Below, piece by piece: positions 1 through 6,534 of a stretch of DNA of 20,718 bases. Numbering within the stretch: position 1 is the stretch's first letter; each line of letters starts with the position of its first letter. The translations under genes were made by a program, and so were the position numbers. The notes beneath the pieces are model-generated. The model did no database searches. It saw only the letters and a list, made by a program, of their open reading frames with translations, and was not told the DNA's origin. This stretch comes from Methanobacteriota archaeon (GTDB taxonomy: Archaea > Thermoplasmatota > Poseidoniia > Poseidoniales > Thalassarchaeaceae): positions 38,310-59,027 of the forward strand of contig PAUH01000014.1 of NCBI GenBank assembly GCA_002712645.1, in the 5' to 3' direction.

Positions 1-420
1 GAATATTCCTTTTTTGTAACCAATAATGGCAATATTGACGAGGATGTAGTCATCATTCCAACCGAATCTCTACGCGGTTGGTCTGTTGATATCATACCTG
101 ATGATTTTGAATTAGAGCCAGGTCAAACGATGGAGATCAAGGTGAGTACACTTCCACCGGCCGATCTGATATCTGATGATGAGTACAGATTTACAATAGT
201 AGTACAGCCTAAGGGCCTGCCTGCAGCGGGACAACCATTGGACCTGGTTACGGCTACGGAGCTCCCAGCCGGCTTCCTAGCCCTCTCAGAGGATGCTGAG
301 CAGATAATCGTCATTGGACTCATAGCAGTCGGCGTGGCGACGGTGGCCGTTCTTGCGCTTCGTTCGAGGCGTGAAAGCGAGCGAATTCTTGAAGCTCTCA
401 GTGAAGATCGTAGAGTATGA
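1..420 (+). CDS. C-terminal end of a membrane-anchored extracellular protein with a NEW3/CARDB-like beta-sandwich domain (5' partial)
   Basis: The frame is open from the first base, so the start lies outside the window; 139 residues are visible. Residues 1 to about 85 have the pattern of the NEW3/CARDB Ig-like domains of archaeal surface proteins: an F-V-x-N-N-G-N opening, a conserved Trp, an L-x-P-G-Q-T turn and a late strand reading D-E-Y-R-F-T-I-V-V. One hydrophobic helix follows (about residues 100-121, EQIIVIGLIAVGVATVAVLAL), then a short charged tail of about 17 residues beginning with R-S-R-R. This suggests a type I membrane protein with the beta domain outside and the tail in the cytoplasm. 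The catalytic or binding part, if any, is upstream and not visible, so no function is given. It ends 84 bases before the chosen nuoA start. Domain class is by pattern only. Confidence 0.75.
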   Translation, partial: EYSFFVTNNGNIDEDVVIIPTESLRGWSVDIIPDDFELEPGQTMEIKVSTLPPADLISDDEYRFTIVVQPKGLPAAGQPLDLVTATELPAGFLALSEDAEQIIVIGLIAVGVATVAVLALRSRRESERILEALSEDRRV

Positions 421-423
421 TTG

Positions 424-444
424 ACCCATTCTGATTGGATGGGT
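424..444. repeat. Short inverted repeat just after the first gene
   Basis: ACCCAT (424-429) pairs with ATGGGT (439-444) across a 9-base loop and is followed by TT. It lies 3 bases after the stop codon of the upstream gene, so it could be a weak terminator hairpin. The T-run is only three bases long, so this is a weak candidate. Confidence 0.35.
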
Positions 445-460
445 TTATGGAGCATTTTCT

Positions 461-484
461 GGTGGGTCGATTCGTTGACCCCCC
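461..484. repeat. Second inverted repeat in the nuoA leader
   Basis: GGTGGGTC (461-468) pairs with GACCCCCC (477-484) at 7 of 8 positions, with an 8-base loop. It ends 20 bases before the preferred nuoA ATG. It could shape the leader of the nuo transcript. No convincing TATA box was found in the 421-504 interval. Confidence 0.3.
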
Positions 485-504
485 GTGGGTCTGTGGTGGT
501 GCGT

Positions 505-951
505 ATGGATACTGTTACGGAGGCCTATCTTGCGTTCGGCATAATGACGCTTGTAGGCATCGGATTTCCTGTCGGCGCATTCATCGCCTCATACTTCCTC
601 AGGCCCACCGAAGATCCGAATAATCGATCCAAAGTAAGATCAATATTATTGCCAGGGTATGAGCGAGATCATTCTCTGTATCCTCGAGCTGCTTCGACAT
701 ATGAATGTGGAGCAGAGCCGTTGGGCGAGGCACACATAAACTTCCATTTCCAATATTATTGGTATGCCATCATCTTCCTAGTATTCGATATTGCATTCAT
801 GTTTCTCGCATTCGGAGGAATCATCGTTATCGATTCGAATCTTTCTCAATCGGATGTGATCGCGGCTCTAGTCACTATGTCCGTGTTCGTTTTATTCATG
901 AGTCTCGGAGTCTGGCATGTCTTCCGGAAGAGAGGCAGGATATACATTTGA
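505..951 (+). CDS. nuoA: NADH-quinone oxidoreductase-like complex, subunit A (NuoA)
   Basis: Small membrane subunit of the complex I heel, next to the quinone cavity. With the ATG at 505 it is 148 residues. Helix 1 spans about residues 8-32. The family signature T-Y-E-C-G-A-E-P-L-G follows, then Y-Y-W-Y-A-I-I-F-L-V-F-D and a last helix around residues 115-138. The loop between helix 1 and Y-E-C-G is about 20 residues longer than usual, containing R-S-K-V-R-S-I-L-L-P-G-Y. The frame stays open upstream to a TTG at 421 and an ATG at 439, but the added residues do not resemble NuoA and overlap the inverted repeats, so 505 is preferred. GTG codons at 493-499 are also possible. It is first of the nuo operon, with 11 bases to nuoB. 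Confidence 0.9.
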   Translation: MDTVTEAYLAFGIMTLVGIGFPVGAFIASYFLRPTEDPNNRSKVRSILLPGYERDHSLYPRAASTYECGAEPLGEAHINFHFQYYWYAIIFLVFDIAFMFLAFGGIIVIDSNLSQSDVIAALVTMSVFVLFMSLGVWHVFRKRGRIYI

Positions 952-962
952 GGTGCTAATGG

Positions 963-1559
963 ATGGCGGATGAAGATCAGAATTTCTCAATTTTCAACAG
1001 CAGGATACTGGTGGATACAGTAGGCCATGTAACTGATGAGGCTCTCAAGGCATCGAGAATAAAAGACGTCATAGGAGTCCTAGCAGGACGACTTTTCAAC
1101 TGGGGTCAGAGAAAGTCGCTCTTCCCACTTCATCTTGGGATTAAATGCTGTGCACTTGAGATGGCCGCTGCTGGAGCAAGTCGGTTCGATGCCGAGCGCT
1201 TCGGCGTCTTTTTCCGCTCGAGTCCACGACAATGTGACGTGTTGTTGGTCAACGGCCCAGTCAGCAAGAAGTTCGCCGATCCCCTTGTCCGACTTTGGGA
1301 GCAGATGCCTGAACCCAAGTGGTGCATAGCCATGGGAGAGTGTGCGATTTCAGGAGGCCCGTACTTCCAGTCTTACAATATTCTCGAGGGGGTTGACACA
1401 GTAATCCCTGTCGATGTATACATTCCAGGATGCCCCCCAAGGCCCGAGGCACTTATCGACGGGTTTGCCAAACTCCGACAGAAAATAATTCGTATCGGAG
1501 CGATCCCAAGCGAGGGACGTTCTGAAATTGACGTCCCACTCATTCTCGGTGATGATTGA
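963..1559 (+). CDS. nuoB: Complex I-like subunit B (NuoB), iron-sulfur cluster N2 subunit
   Basis: Peripheral-arm subunit that holds the terminal [4Fe-4S] cluster N2, which passes electrons to quinone. It is 198 residues, a normal length. All four cluster cysteines are visible: the tandem pair C62-C63 in G-I-K-C-C-A-L-E-M, C127 in M-G-E-C-A-I-S-G-G and C157 in P-G-C-P-P-R-P-E. The start at 963 is supported by GAGGTG (950-955), which overlaps the nuoA stop codon and leaves 7 bases of spacing. It sits in the usual A-B-C-D order. The family call is secure from the cysteine motifs. Confidence 0.97.
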   Translation: MADEDQNFSIFNSRILVDTVGHVTDEALKASRIKDVIGVLAGRLFNWGQRKSLFPLHLGIKCCALEMAAAGASRFDAERFGVFFRSSPRQCDVLLVNGPVSKKFADPLVRLWEQMPEPKWCIAMGECAISGGPYFQSYNILEGVDTVIPVDVYIPGCPPRPEALIDGFAKLRQKIIRIGAIPSEGRSEIDVPLILGDD

Positions 1560-1572
1560 AGGAGGCGATTAA

Positions 1573-2235
1573 ATGGGTAAGAGGGTCAGTGCTGAGAATC
1601 AGAACGAAGCTGCCATGCAGCTCGTAAATTCCCTCATAGCTATAGAAGGCGTCACCGGAGAAGTCCTCTCTAGAACTAGTGGGACCCAGACTCGGAATAT
1701 CGCTCATCTTCAATGTGAGCCATCATCCTGGAGAAAGGTCGCTGAGACGATGAAATACGATCATGAAGTCGATCATTGCTCTATGATAACAGGCATACAT
1801 TGGCCTGATTCTTCAGATAAGAACTGGGAAGTTATCTATCACTTCCTAAGAACTGGGGTAAAGGATCCAGCAATCACAGAAGATGGATCATCAATTATTC
1901 CAAATATCACAGAACCGAAGAAGTTGAGCGGTAAAGATGTCCCATTAGAAATTCAGGTGAACATAGCAATACCTGAGACACGTACACCCTCTGTATCCTC
2001 GGTCCAAGACATATGGATTGGTGCTGATTGGAATGAGAAGGAAACCTGGGATCTCGTCGGGATCGATTTTGATGGCCACCGAGGCATGCGGAGAGTGCTA
2101 AACCCCCATGAAACCCCGCCGGGCTATCATCCTCTACAGAAACAGCACAAACTCCGCTATCATGGATTTGAGGAAATGTATGACGATGCTCAGGGGTTCT
2201 TACGCAAGGCTCCTGATTCAGGACGGGTCAAGTGA
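1573..2235 (+). CDS. nuoC: Complex I-like subunit C, 30-kDa type (NuoC)
   Basis: Hydrophilic subunit that packs against NuoD in the quinone module and binds no cofactor. It is 220 residues. The 30-kDa signature is at about residues 149-176: an acidic segment ending in N-E-K-E-T-W-D-L-V-G-I-D-F, then G-H-R-G-M-R-R-V-L. The typical downstream H-P-L occurs at 186-188. A polar stretch at about residues 95-123 (containing E-D-G-S-S-I-I-P-N) looks like a loop insertion before the strand that leads to the signature. A clear GGAGG lies at 1561-1565, 7 bases before the ATG and immediately after the nuoB stop. It is separate from nuoD, not fused as in some bacteria. Confidence 0.93.
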   Translation: MGKRVSAENQNEAAMQLVNSLIAIEGVTGEVLSRTSGTQTRNIAHLQCEPSSWRKVAETMKYDHEVDHCSMITGIHWPDSSDKNWEVIYHFLRTGVKDPAITEDGSSIIPNITEPKKLSGKDVPLEIQVNIAIPETRTPSVSSVQDIWIGADWNEKETWDLVGIDFDGHRGMRRVLNPHETPPGYHPLQKQHKLRYHGFEEMYDDAQGFLRKAPDSGRVK

Positions 2236-2247
2236 GGGTGTACATCT

Positions 2248-3384
2248 ATGGCAGAAATGTGGATTTCAATGGGCCCTCAACATCCGATGACCCACGGTCT
2301 TTGGACCTTGAAGGTCAAGGTGGATGGTGAAACTGTAGTCGACACCGAGCCCGATCTCGGATACATCCATCGCGGCGTCGAGAAGATATGCGAGGCTCGT
2401 GACTTTACCCAAATCACCACCTACTGCGACCGACTCTGCTATGCAAGTGCAAATACATGGTCTCATGCCTACATTTATGCTGCTGAGGACCTGCTTGAGG
2501 TGGAAGTCCCTGAGAGGGCAGAGTACATCCGGCTAATCGCGGTCGAACTTCAGAGAATCGCCAGCCACCTCATGTGGCTTGGTGCTTATGGGCCAGATAT
2601 CGGAAATCTATCGATCATGGTCTGGTGCCTCAGAGAACGGGAGATGATGATGGATCTCCTTCAGGAATTGGGCGGATCGAGGATGCACTACAACTTCCCG
2701 AGGATCGGGGGAGTGAAGCGAGATCTCCCCTATGGCTTTGCACAGCGTGCTAGAGCCAAATTAGACCTCTTCAAGCAGAGAATCCAGGAATATGAATCGC
2801 TCTTCGATGAGAGTACAGTCTTCCTCGTACGAACCCAAGGTGTCGGATACACCAAAGCTGAGGAGATGGTCAATCACGGAGTAACCGGTCCAAATGTTCG
2901 TGCTGCAGGCGTTGACTATGACGTTCGTTGGGCACATCCATATTCGGTATATTCTGAGTTGGATTGGGCCCCCGCCGTCGAGAGATCTTCAGTCAAGGGT
3001 GCTGATTGCTATGATCGGTACAGAGTACGAATAACCGAGATGGTCGAATCAGCAAACATGGTTCTCGAGGCGATTGACAGAATCCCCGGCGGTTCCGAAA
3101 CCCATCATGAACCAGGTGATCCCGCCATTCTCGCCAAGGCACCATCAAGAGCGCCAGAGGGAACATTCGGCTCTCATCATTTCGAAGATAGCAGAGGAGA
3201 GTCAATGTTTCATATCGTTGGAGGAGGGGATGGCCGAGGCAAGAATCCCTATCGGGTTTCCATACGCTCCCCCATGTTCATCACGTTACCTTACGCATCG
3301 AAGTGTATGATTGGATACAAGGTTGCAGACATCCCCGCGATCATGGGATCATTCGACCCCTGTATCGGAGAGACAGACAGGTGA
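2248..3384 (+). CDS. nuoD: Complex I-like subunit D, 49-kDa type (NuoD)
   Basis: Forms the quinone-binding pocket with NuoB; distantly related to the large subunit of group 4 [NiFe] hydrogenases. It is 378 residues. The N-terminal M-G-P-Q-H-P-M-T-H-G (8-17) carries the quinone-site histidine region, and Y65 in D-R-L-C-Y-A-S is the expected quinone-site tyrosine. E-x-D-L-G-Y-I-H-R-G-x-E-K is also present, and the C-terminus D-P-C-I-G-E-T-D-R matches the usual D-P-V-L-G-x-x-D-R ending. Cysteines occupy two positions (C64 and C372) near those of hydrogenase metal ligands, but the other two ligands are absent, so a nickel site is not expected. GAGGGTG at 2234-2240 supports the start. Confidence 0.96.
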   Translation: MAEMWISMGPQHPMTHGLWTLKVKVDGETVVDTEPDLGYIHRGVEKICEARDFTQITTYCDRLCYASANTWSHAYIYAAEDLLEVEVPERAEYIRLIAVELQRIASHLMWLGAYGPDIGNLSIMVWCLREREMMMDLLQELGGSRMHYNFPRIGGVKRDLPYGFAQRARAKLDLFKQRIQEYESLFDESTVFLVRTQGVGYTKAEEMVNHGVTGPNVRAAGVDYDVRWAHPYSVYSELDWAPAVERSSVKGADCYDRYRVRITEMVESANMVLEAIDRIPGGSETHHEPGDPAILAKAPSRAPEGTFGSHHFEDSRGESMFHIVGGGDGRGKNPYRVSIRSPMFITLPYASKCMIGYKVADIPAIMGSFDPCIGETDR

Positions 3385-3393
3385 GGGAGATAC

Positions 3394-4917
3394 ATGGCAA
3401 GTAGTGACTGGCTCAACATAAGGGGATGGATGGATTCCATTATCGGATGGACTCTCGATAAGACCCACAATCTAATGCCCTCCTCGGATATAGGCCTCGG
3501 GCCTCTAGGCTCGATCAATCTACAAGAGACATTTTCCTCGATTCAGCCCGGGCTGCATCTTTTCATATTCACATCCGTGATGTGCACCGTAGTATTCGCC
3601 ACCATGATGATCACACTCATCGTAGTCCCGTACATTGAGAGGAAATTCATTGGGAGATTGATGGACAGACTCGGAAATACGATGAGCGCAAGAAGCCTGT
3701 GGATAGGCGAAGGAGGTGTCACTGCTGGTGAATGGTGGAATTCCCTTCCATTCGGCCTCGGCGCACCAATAGGCATGGTCAACCGTGCACTCAACAAGAA
3801 TTTTGGAAACGATCATCACACTGAGTCAGTTACCAGAGTTGGAGACAGAGGATATCATGGAATTTGGTTCCTTCTTCCTGGCTTCGTGGCTGCTGTGGCA
3901 GATTTCGTGAAATTCAATACGAAGGCGCATATTGTCCCTGAGAAAGCCGACCGCTTAGTTTTCGAAGTCGCACCAGTAATAATCATCTCAACGACTGTGA
4001 TGGTCTATGCATTCATTCCTTTCGGTCCGCATATTTGGGCGGCAAATCCAGAACTTTCACTGGTCTTCATGATGGCCATATTCGGTGTCGCACCCTTGGG
4101 CGTATTCTTCGCCGGATGGGCTTCAAACAACAAATACACTCTAATCGGCGGGATGCGTTCAGCTGCTCAGCTTACGGCTTACGAAATCCCATTACTCGTC
4201 ACAGTGCTCGGCATCGCTGTTTTGAGTGGTTCATTCAATATTATCGAAATAGTTGATTTCCAGATCCAATCGTCAGATACGTGGAATATCTTTCTAATGC
4301 CTCTTGGTGCTGTACTTTTCATTGTCACCATGATCGCAGAAGTAGAGCGCATACCGTTTGACATGCCTGAAGCAGAAGCAGAACTTGTTGAGGGGTGGTG
4401 GACAGAGTACGGAGGCATACGTTGGGGCCTGATGTTTGCAGTTGAGATGATGCGTGCCTATGCAGCGTGTATCTTATTTGCATTATTCTTCCTTGGTGGT
4501 TGGGAACTCCCCTTCCAAGACACACTCATCGGTCTACCTCTTGTCGGGTGGCTATTTGCAATCCTCGCGAAAATGACTCCTGGTATCGCCATCTTACTCA
4601 TCAAAGCATATCTGATGTTCGCGCTCTTTGTTTGGGTACGCGCCTCTCTCCATCGAATCAGGACAGATCAGATATTGGAGTTCGGTTGGAGATACCTTCT
4701 GCCACTTTCAATGCTCAATCTTGCCCTTGCGATGGTCATGAGAGTTGCATTCTGGGATGGAGCATGGCCATTCTGGCTTGCCCCTGTTGTGACCCTTGCA
4801 AGCTTCGCCATATTTGTCGTACTAGCTATTGATGAAGATAAAGAGGCACTAGAGAACTCGAATAGAATATACCATACACAGACACTCGACAAGGCATATC
4901 CGGGCAGGAGGGAGTAA
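3394..4917 (+). CDS. nuoH: Complex I-like subunit H (NuoH), enlarged
   Basis: Membrane heel subunit that lines the quinone entry channel and links the arm to the pumps. Family marks: Y-I-E-R-K-F-I-G-R-L-M-D-R-L-G (80-94), G-G-M-R-S-A-A-Q-L-T-A-Y-E-I-P (251-265), E-V-E-R-I-P-F-D-M-P-E-A-E-A-E-L (315-330) and T-E-Y-G-G-I-R. At 507 residues it is much longer than the usual 330-400. There is an N-terminal extension of about 50 residues, and about 57 residues (96-153) lie between D-R-L-G and the helix beginning G-I-W-F-L-L-P, where other NuoH proteins have a short N-R-V-G-P link. The remaining helices look complete. GAGGGAG at 3383-3389 precedes the ATG by 4 bases. Confidence 0.95.
   Translation: MASSDWLNIRGWMDSIIGWTLDKTHNLMPSSDIGLGPLGSINLQETFSSIQPGLHLFIFTSVMCTVVFATMMITLIVVPYIERKFIGRLMDRLGNTMSARSLWIGEGGVTAGEWWNSLPFGLGAPIGMVNRALNKNFGNDHHTESVTRVGDRGYHGIWFLLPGFVAAVADFVKFNTKAHIVPEKADRLVFEVAPVIIISTTVMVYAFIPFGPHIWAANPELSLVFMMAIFGVAPLGVFFAGWASNNKYTLIGGMRSAAQLTAYEIPLLVTVLGIAVLSGSFNIIEIVDFQIQSSDTWNIFLMPLGAVLFIVTMIAEVERIPFDMPEAEAELVEGWWTEYGGIRWGLMFAVEMMRAYAACILFALFFLGGWELPFQDTLIGLPLVGWLFAILAKMTPGIAILLIKAYLMFALFVWVRASLHRIRTDQILEFGWRYLLPLSMLNLALAMVMRVAFWDGAWPFWLAPVVTLASFAIFVVLAIDEDKEALENSNRIYHTQTLDKAYPGRRE
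4907..4914 (+). promoter_or_regulatory. Strong Shine-Dalgarno sequence of nuoI
   Basis: GGAGGGAG lies inside the last codons of nuoH and 6 bases before the nuoI ATG. It is the longest match to the archaeal 16S rRNA tail seen among the early nuo genes and fixes the start of nuoI. Confidence 0.75.
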
Positions 4918-4920
4918 GCA

Positions 4921-5916
4921 ATGGAGAATTATGATTTCAGAAGCGGGCACCCACACGCCCAGCCCAATTTTAGGAATCTGGTAATTCGTCCTATGTGGAT
5001 CACTCTAAAGACGGCTCTGAGGACAATCCCCTTCGTCGGACGTCTATCATTCCTTCACAATGATTATCACAACAAGAGAGTCAGTATGGCAGATGGATTC
5101 ACAGAGAGAAGAGTTGGCTCAGATCACGTCTCGATGAAGTGGGCAGATTCTGATTCCTATGCTGCCGATCGTGAAGCGACTGATGTGATGCCCTTCGTAG
5201 AGAGGCCCGTCACCGTAATGTATCCGTATGAGCGACTCGAGGATTTAGAGCCCTGGCTTTTCGTTCCTGGAGCGTACAATGGTCGAATTGGCATTATATG
5301 GGAAACCTGCACTGCATGCAAAGCATGTGTACGGGCCTGTCCGAATGACTGCCTACACATGACCACAGAGACTAGAGTAAATGTCCTGGACACAGCAGAA
5401 AAAGGAGATGAGTGGCATGGATATGGTAGCGATCTCGAGATCGGAGGCCATGCTGCCCTCCCAAGAAGCAACAATAGCGATGCAGAGAACTTCGACCTCG
5501 TAAATGACCATGTCGCAGCGCCTCAGGAGTATGATTTCGGAGAGGTAATCGATCTCACGGGCTCCACTGCTACGATAAAATGGCCCAATGGCGGGGGCGT
5601 CGAGGATATCCCCGTCACGGACCTGAAGCCAGCTGAGCAGGACATAGTGTCCGGTCGGATTGATATTGGAAGATGCATGTTCTGCGGACTTTGTGCAGAG
5701 GCTTGCCCCTTCGAGTCATTCTTCATGACGAATGAGTACGATGGGATGTCCGGATATACCCGACAAGATCTCTGGTTCGATGCGGATAGGACCCGAGTCC
5801 TGCCATCTGTCCACAAAGAGAGAGTGGACATGGAGCTCGAGAAGAGAGCCAAGAAAGAGAAGACTAAGCGAGAGAAGAAGGCAGCAAAGGCAGCCGAGGC
5901 CTCTTCAGGAGCATGA
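4921..5916 (+). CDS. nuoI: Complex I-like subunit I (NuoI), two [4Fe-4S] clusters, with large inserted segments
   Basis: Ferredoxin-like subunit carrying clusters N6a and N6b on the route to NuoB. Both motifs are intact: C130-x2-C133-x2-C136-x3-C140-P and C252-x2-C255-x2-C258-x3-C262-P. At 331 residues it is nearly twice the usual 150-180. Extra material lies in three places. About 50 residues (42-93) separate the N-terminal amphipathic helix from R-P-V-T-V-M-Y-P-Y-E. The two cysteine motifs are 112 residues apart (C140 to C252) where about 28 is usual; residues 203-237 of this insert (GEVIDLTGSTATIKW, then I-P-V-T-D-L-K-P) resemble a small SH3/KOW-like barrel. A Lys/Glu-rich tail runs from about 305 to the end. 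The barrel call is inference from pattern. Three bases separate it from nuoH. Confidence 0.95.
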   Translation: MENYDFRSGHPHAQPNFRNLVIRPMWITLKTALRTIPFVGRLSFLHNDYHNKRVSMADGFTERRVGSDHVSMKWADSDSYAADREATDVMPFVERPVTVMYPYERLEDLEPWLFVPGAYNGRIGIIWETCTACKACVRACPNDCLHMTTETRVNVLDTAEKGDEWHGYGSDLEIGGHAALPRSNNSDAENFDLVNDHVAAPQEYDFGEVIDLTGSTATIKWPNGGGVEDIPVTDLKPAEQDIVSGRIDIGRCMFCGLCAEACPFESFFMTNEYDGMSGYTRQDLWFDADRTRVLPSVHKERVDMELEKRAKKEKTKREKKAAKAAEASSGA

Positions 5917-5920
5917 TCAG

Positions 5921-6187
5921 ATGTTCAGTCCCGAAGAAGTAGCCTTTCTGATATTCGCTGCGATAGCAATTGCAGGCGCAATTGGTTGCGTCTATGCCCG
6001 GCGGGTAGCCCACTCGCTCCTCTCCCTGATGATGACCTTCCTAGCCGTCGCCGGCGTCTTCATACTCGCTGAGGCTGAGATGCTTGCAGCCATACAGATA
6101 CTGGTATATCTTGGATCGGTCATGCTGGTTGTTCAATTCGGGGTCATGCTCACTCGACGTCAGATACAGGAGGGGGACATCGAATGA
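5921..6187 (+). CDS. nuoJ: Complex I-like subunit J, N-terminal half (split NuoJ)
   Basis: Membrane subunit next to NuoK and NuoA. This 88-residue product covers only the first three helices of NuoJ: helix 1 about residues 5-24, then R-R-V-A-H-S-L-L-S-L, and the conserved third helix A-E-M-L-A-A-I-Q-I-L-V-Y-L-G-S-V-M-L, whose bend is important for coupling in known structures. The start at 5921 places AGGAG (5907-5911) 9 bases upstream and gives a normal NuoJ N-terminus; the frame is open further upstream, inside nuoI, but those residues are not membrane-like. Its stop overlaps the ATG of the second half by four bases (ATGA). Split J genes are known, as I recall, from the Methanosarcina fpo operon. 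Confidence 0.93.
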   Translation: MFSPEEVAFLIFAAIAIAGAIGCVYARRVAHSLLSLMMTFLAVAGVFILAEAEMLAAIQILVYLGSVMLVVQFGVMLTRRQIQEGDIE

Positions 6188-6534
6188 GGGCGCTTGGATT
6201 CCTAGCAAGGATCGGAGTAGCGGTACTCGTACTCGTGCTACTGACTGAAACTATGGCGTACGATGGCTGGTCAGAGTCATCACAGCCCCCAACCACCTCG
6301 TCTTTCGCCGTCGCCATTTTGGATGACTGGAACATGATGACAGTGGTCCTAGGACTCCTTCTCAGCATGGCAATGATCGGAGCCTCATATCTCGTTAGGG
6401 ATGAGAGATTAGCAAACCTGACTTGGGATCTCGGTCAAGAAGTTGAAACCCCGGAGATAGGACTCCCTCCTGCTGCTGCAAGACCAATGCCATCTGCAGG
6501 GTTGTCCGATGGCAACGGAGGCGAAGAGGAATGA
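6184..6534 (+). CDS. nuoJ: Complex I-like subunit J, C-terminal half (split NuoJ)
   Basis: The 116-residue product has two predicted membrane helices (about residues 5-22 and 50-71) separated by a polar loop starting M-A-Y-D-G-W, matching helices 4 and 5 of a full-length NuoJ. A polar Pro/Gly-rich tail of about 45 residues follows and ends in G-G-E-E-E. By itself it has little sequence signature; identity rests on its place between the first J half and nuoK and on the helix pattern. GGAGGGGG (6169-6176) lies 7 bases before its ATG, and both ends overlap neighbouring genes by ATGA, so it is translated as a separate protein and not a frameshift remnant. Confidence 0.85.
   Translation: MRALGFLARIGVAVLVLVLLTETMAYDGWSESSQPPTTSSFAVAILDDWNMMTVVLGLLLSMAMIGASYLVRDERLANLTWDLGQEVETPEIGLPPAAARPMPSAGLSDGNGGEEE

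Noticed and set aside
2248..3384. NuoD as a group 4 [NiFe]-hydrogenase large subunit
   Set aside because: Only two of the four metal-binding cysteine positions hold Cys, and the quinone-site H-P-x-x-H-G and tyrosine are present, so it is a quinone-reducing NuoD.
5732..5920. N-terminal extension of the first nuoJ half into nuoI
   Set aside because: The extension is Arg-rich and non-membrane, and overlaps the nuoI coding region. The ATG at 5921 gives a normal NuoJ start.
6150..6200. Possible frameshift or assembly error splitting nuoJ
   Set aside because: Both parts have their own start, Shine-Dalgarno sequence and ATGA overlap like other gene joints in this operon, and the split falls in a loop. 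A real split is the simpler reading.
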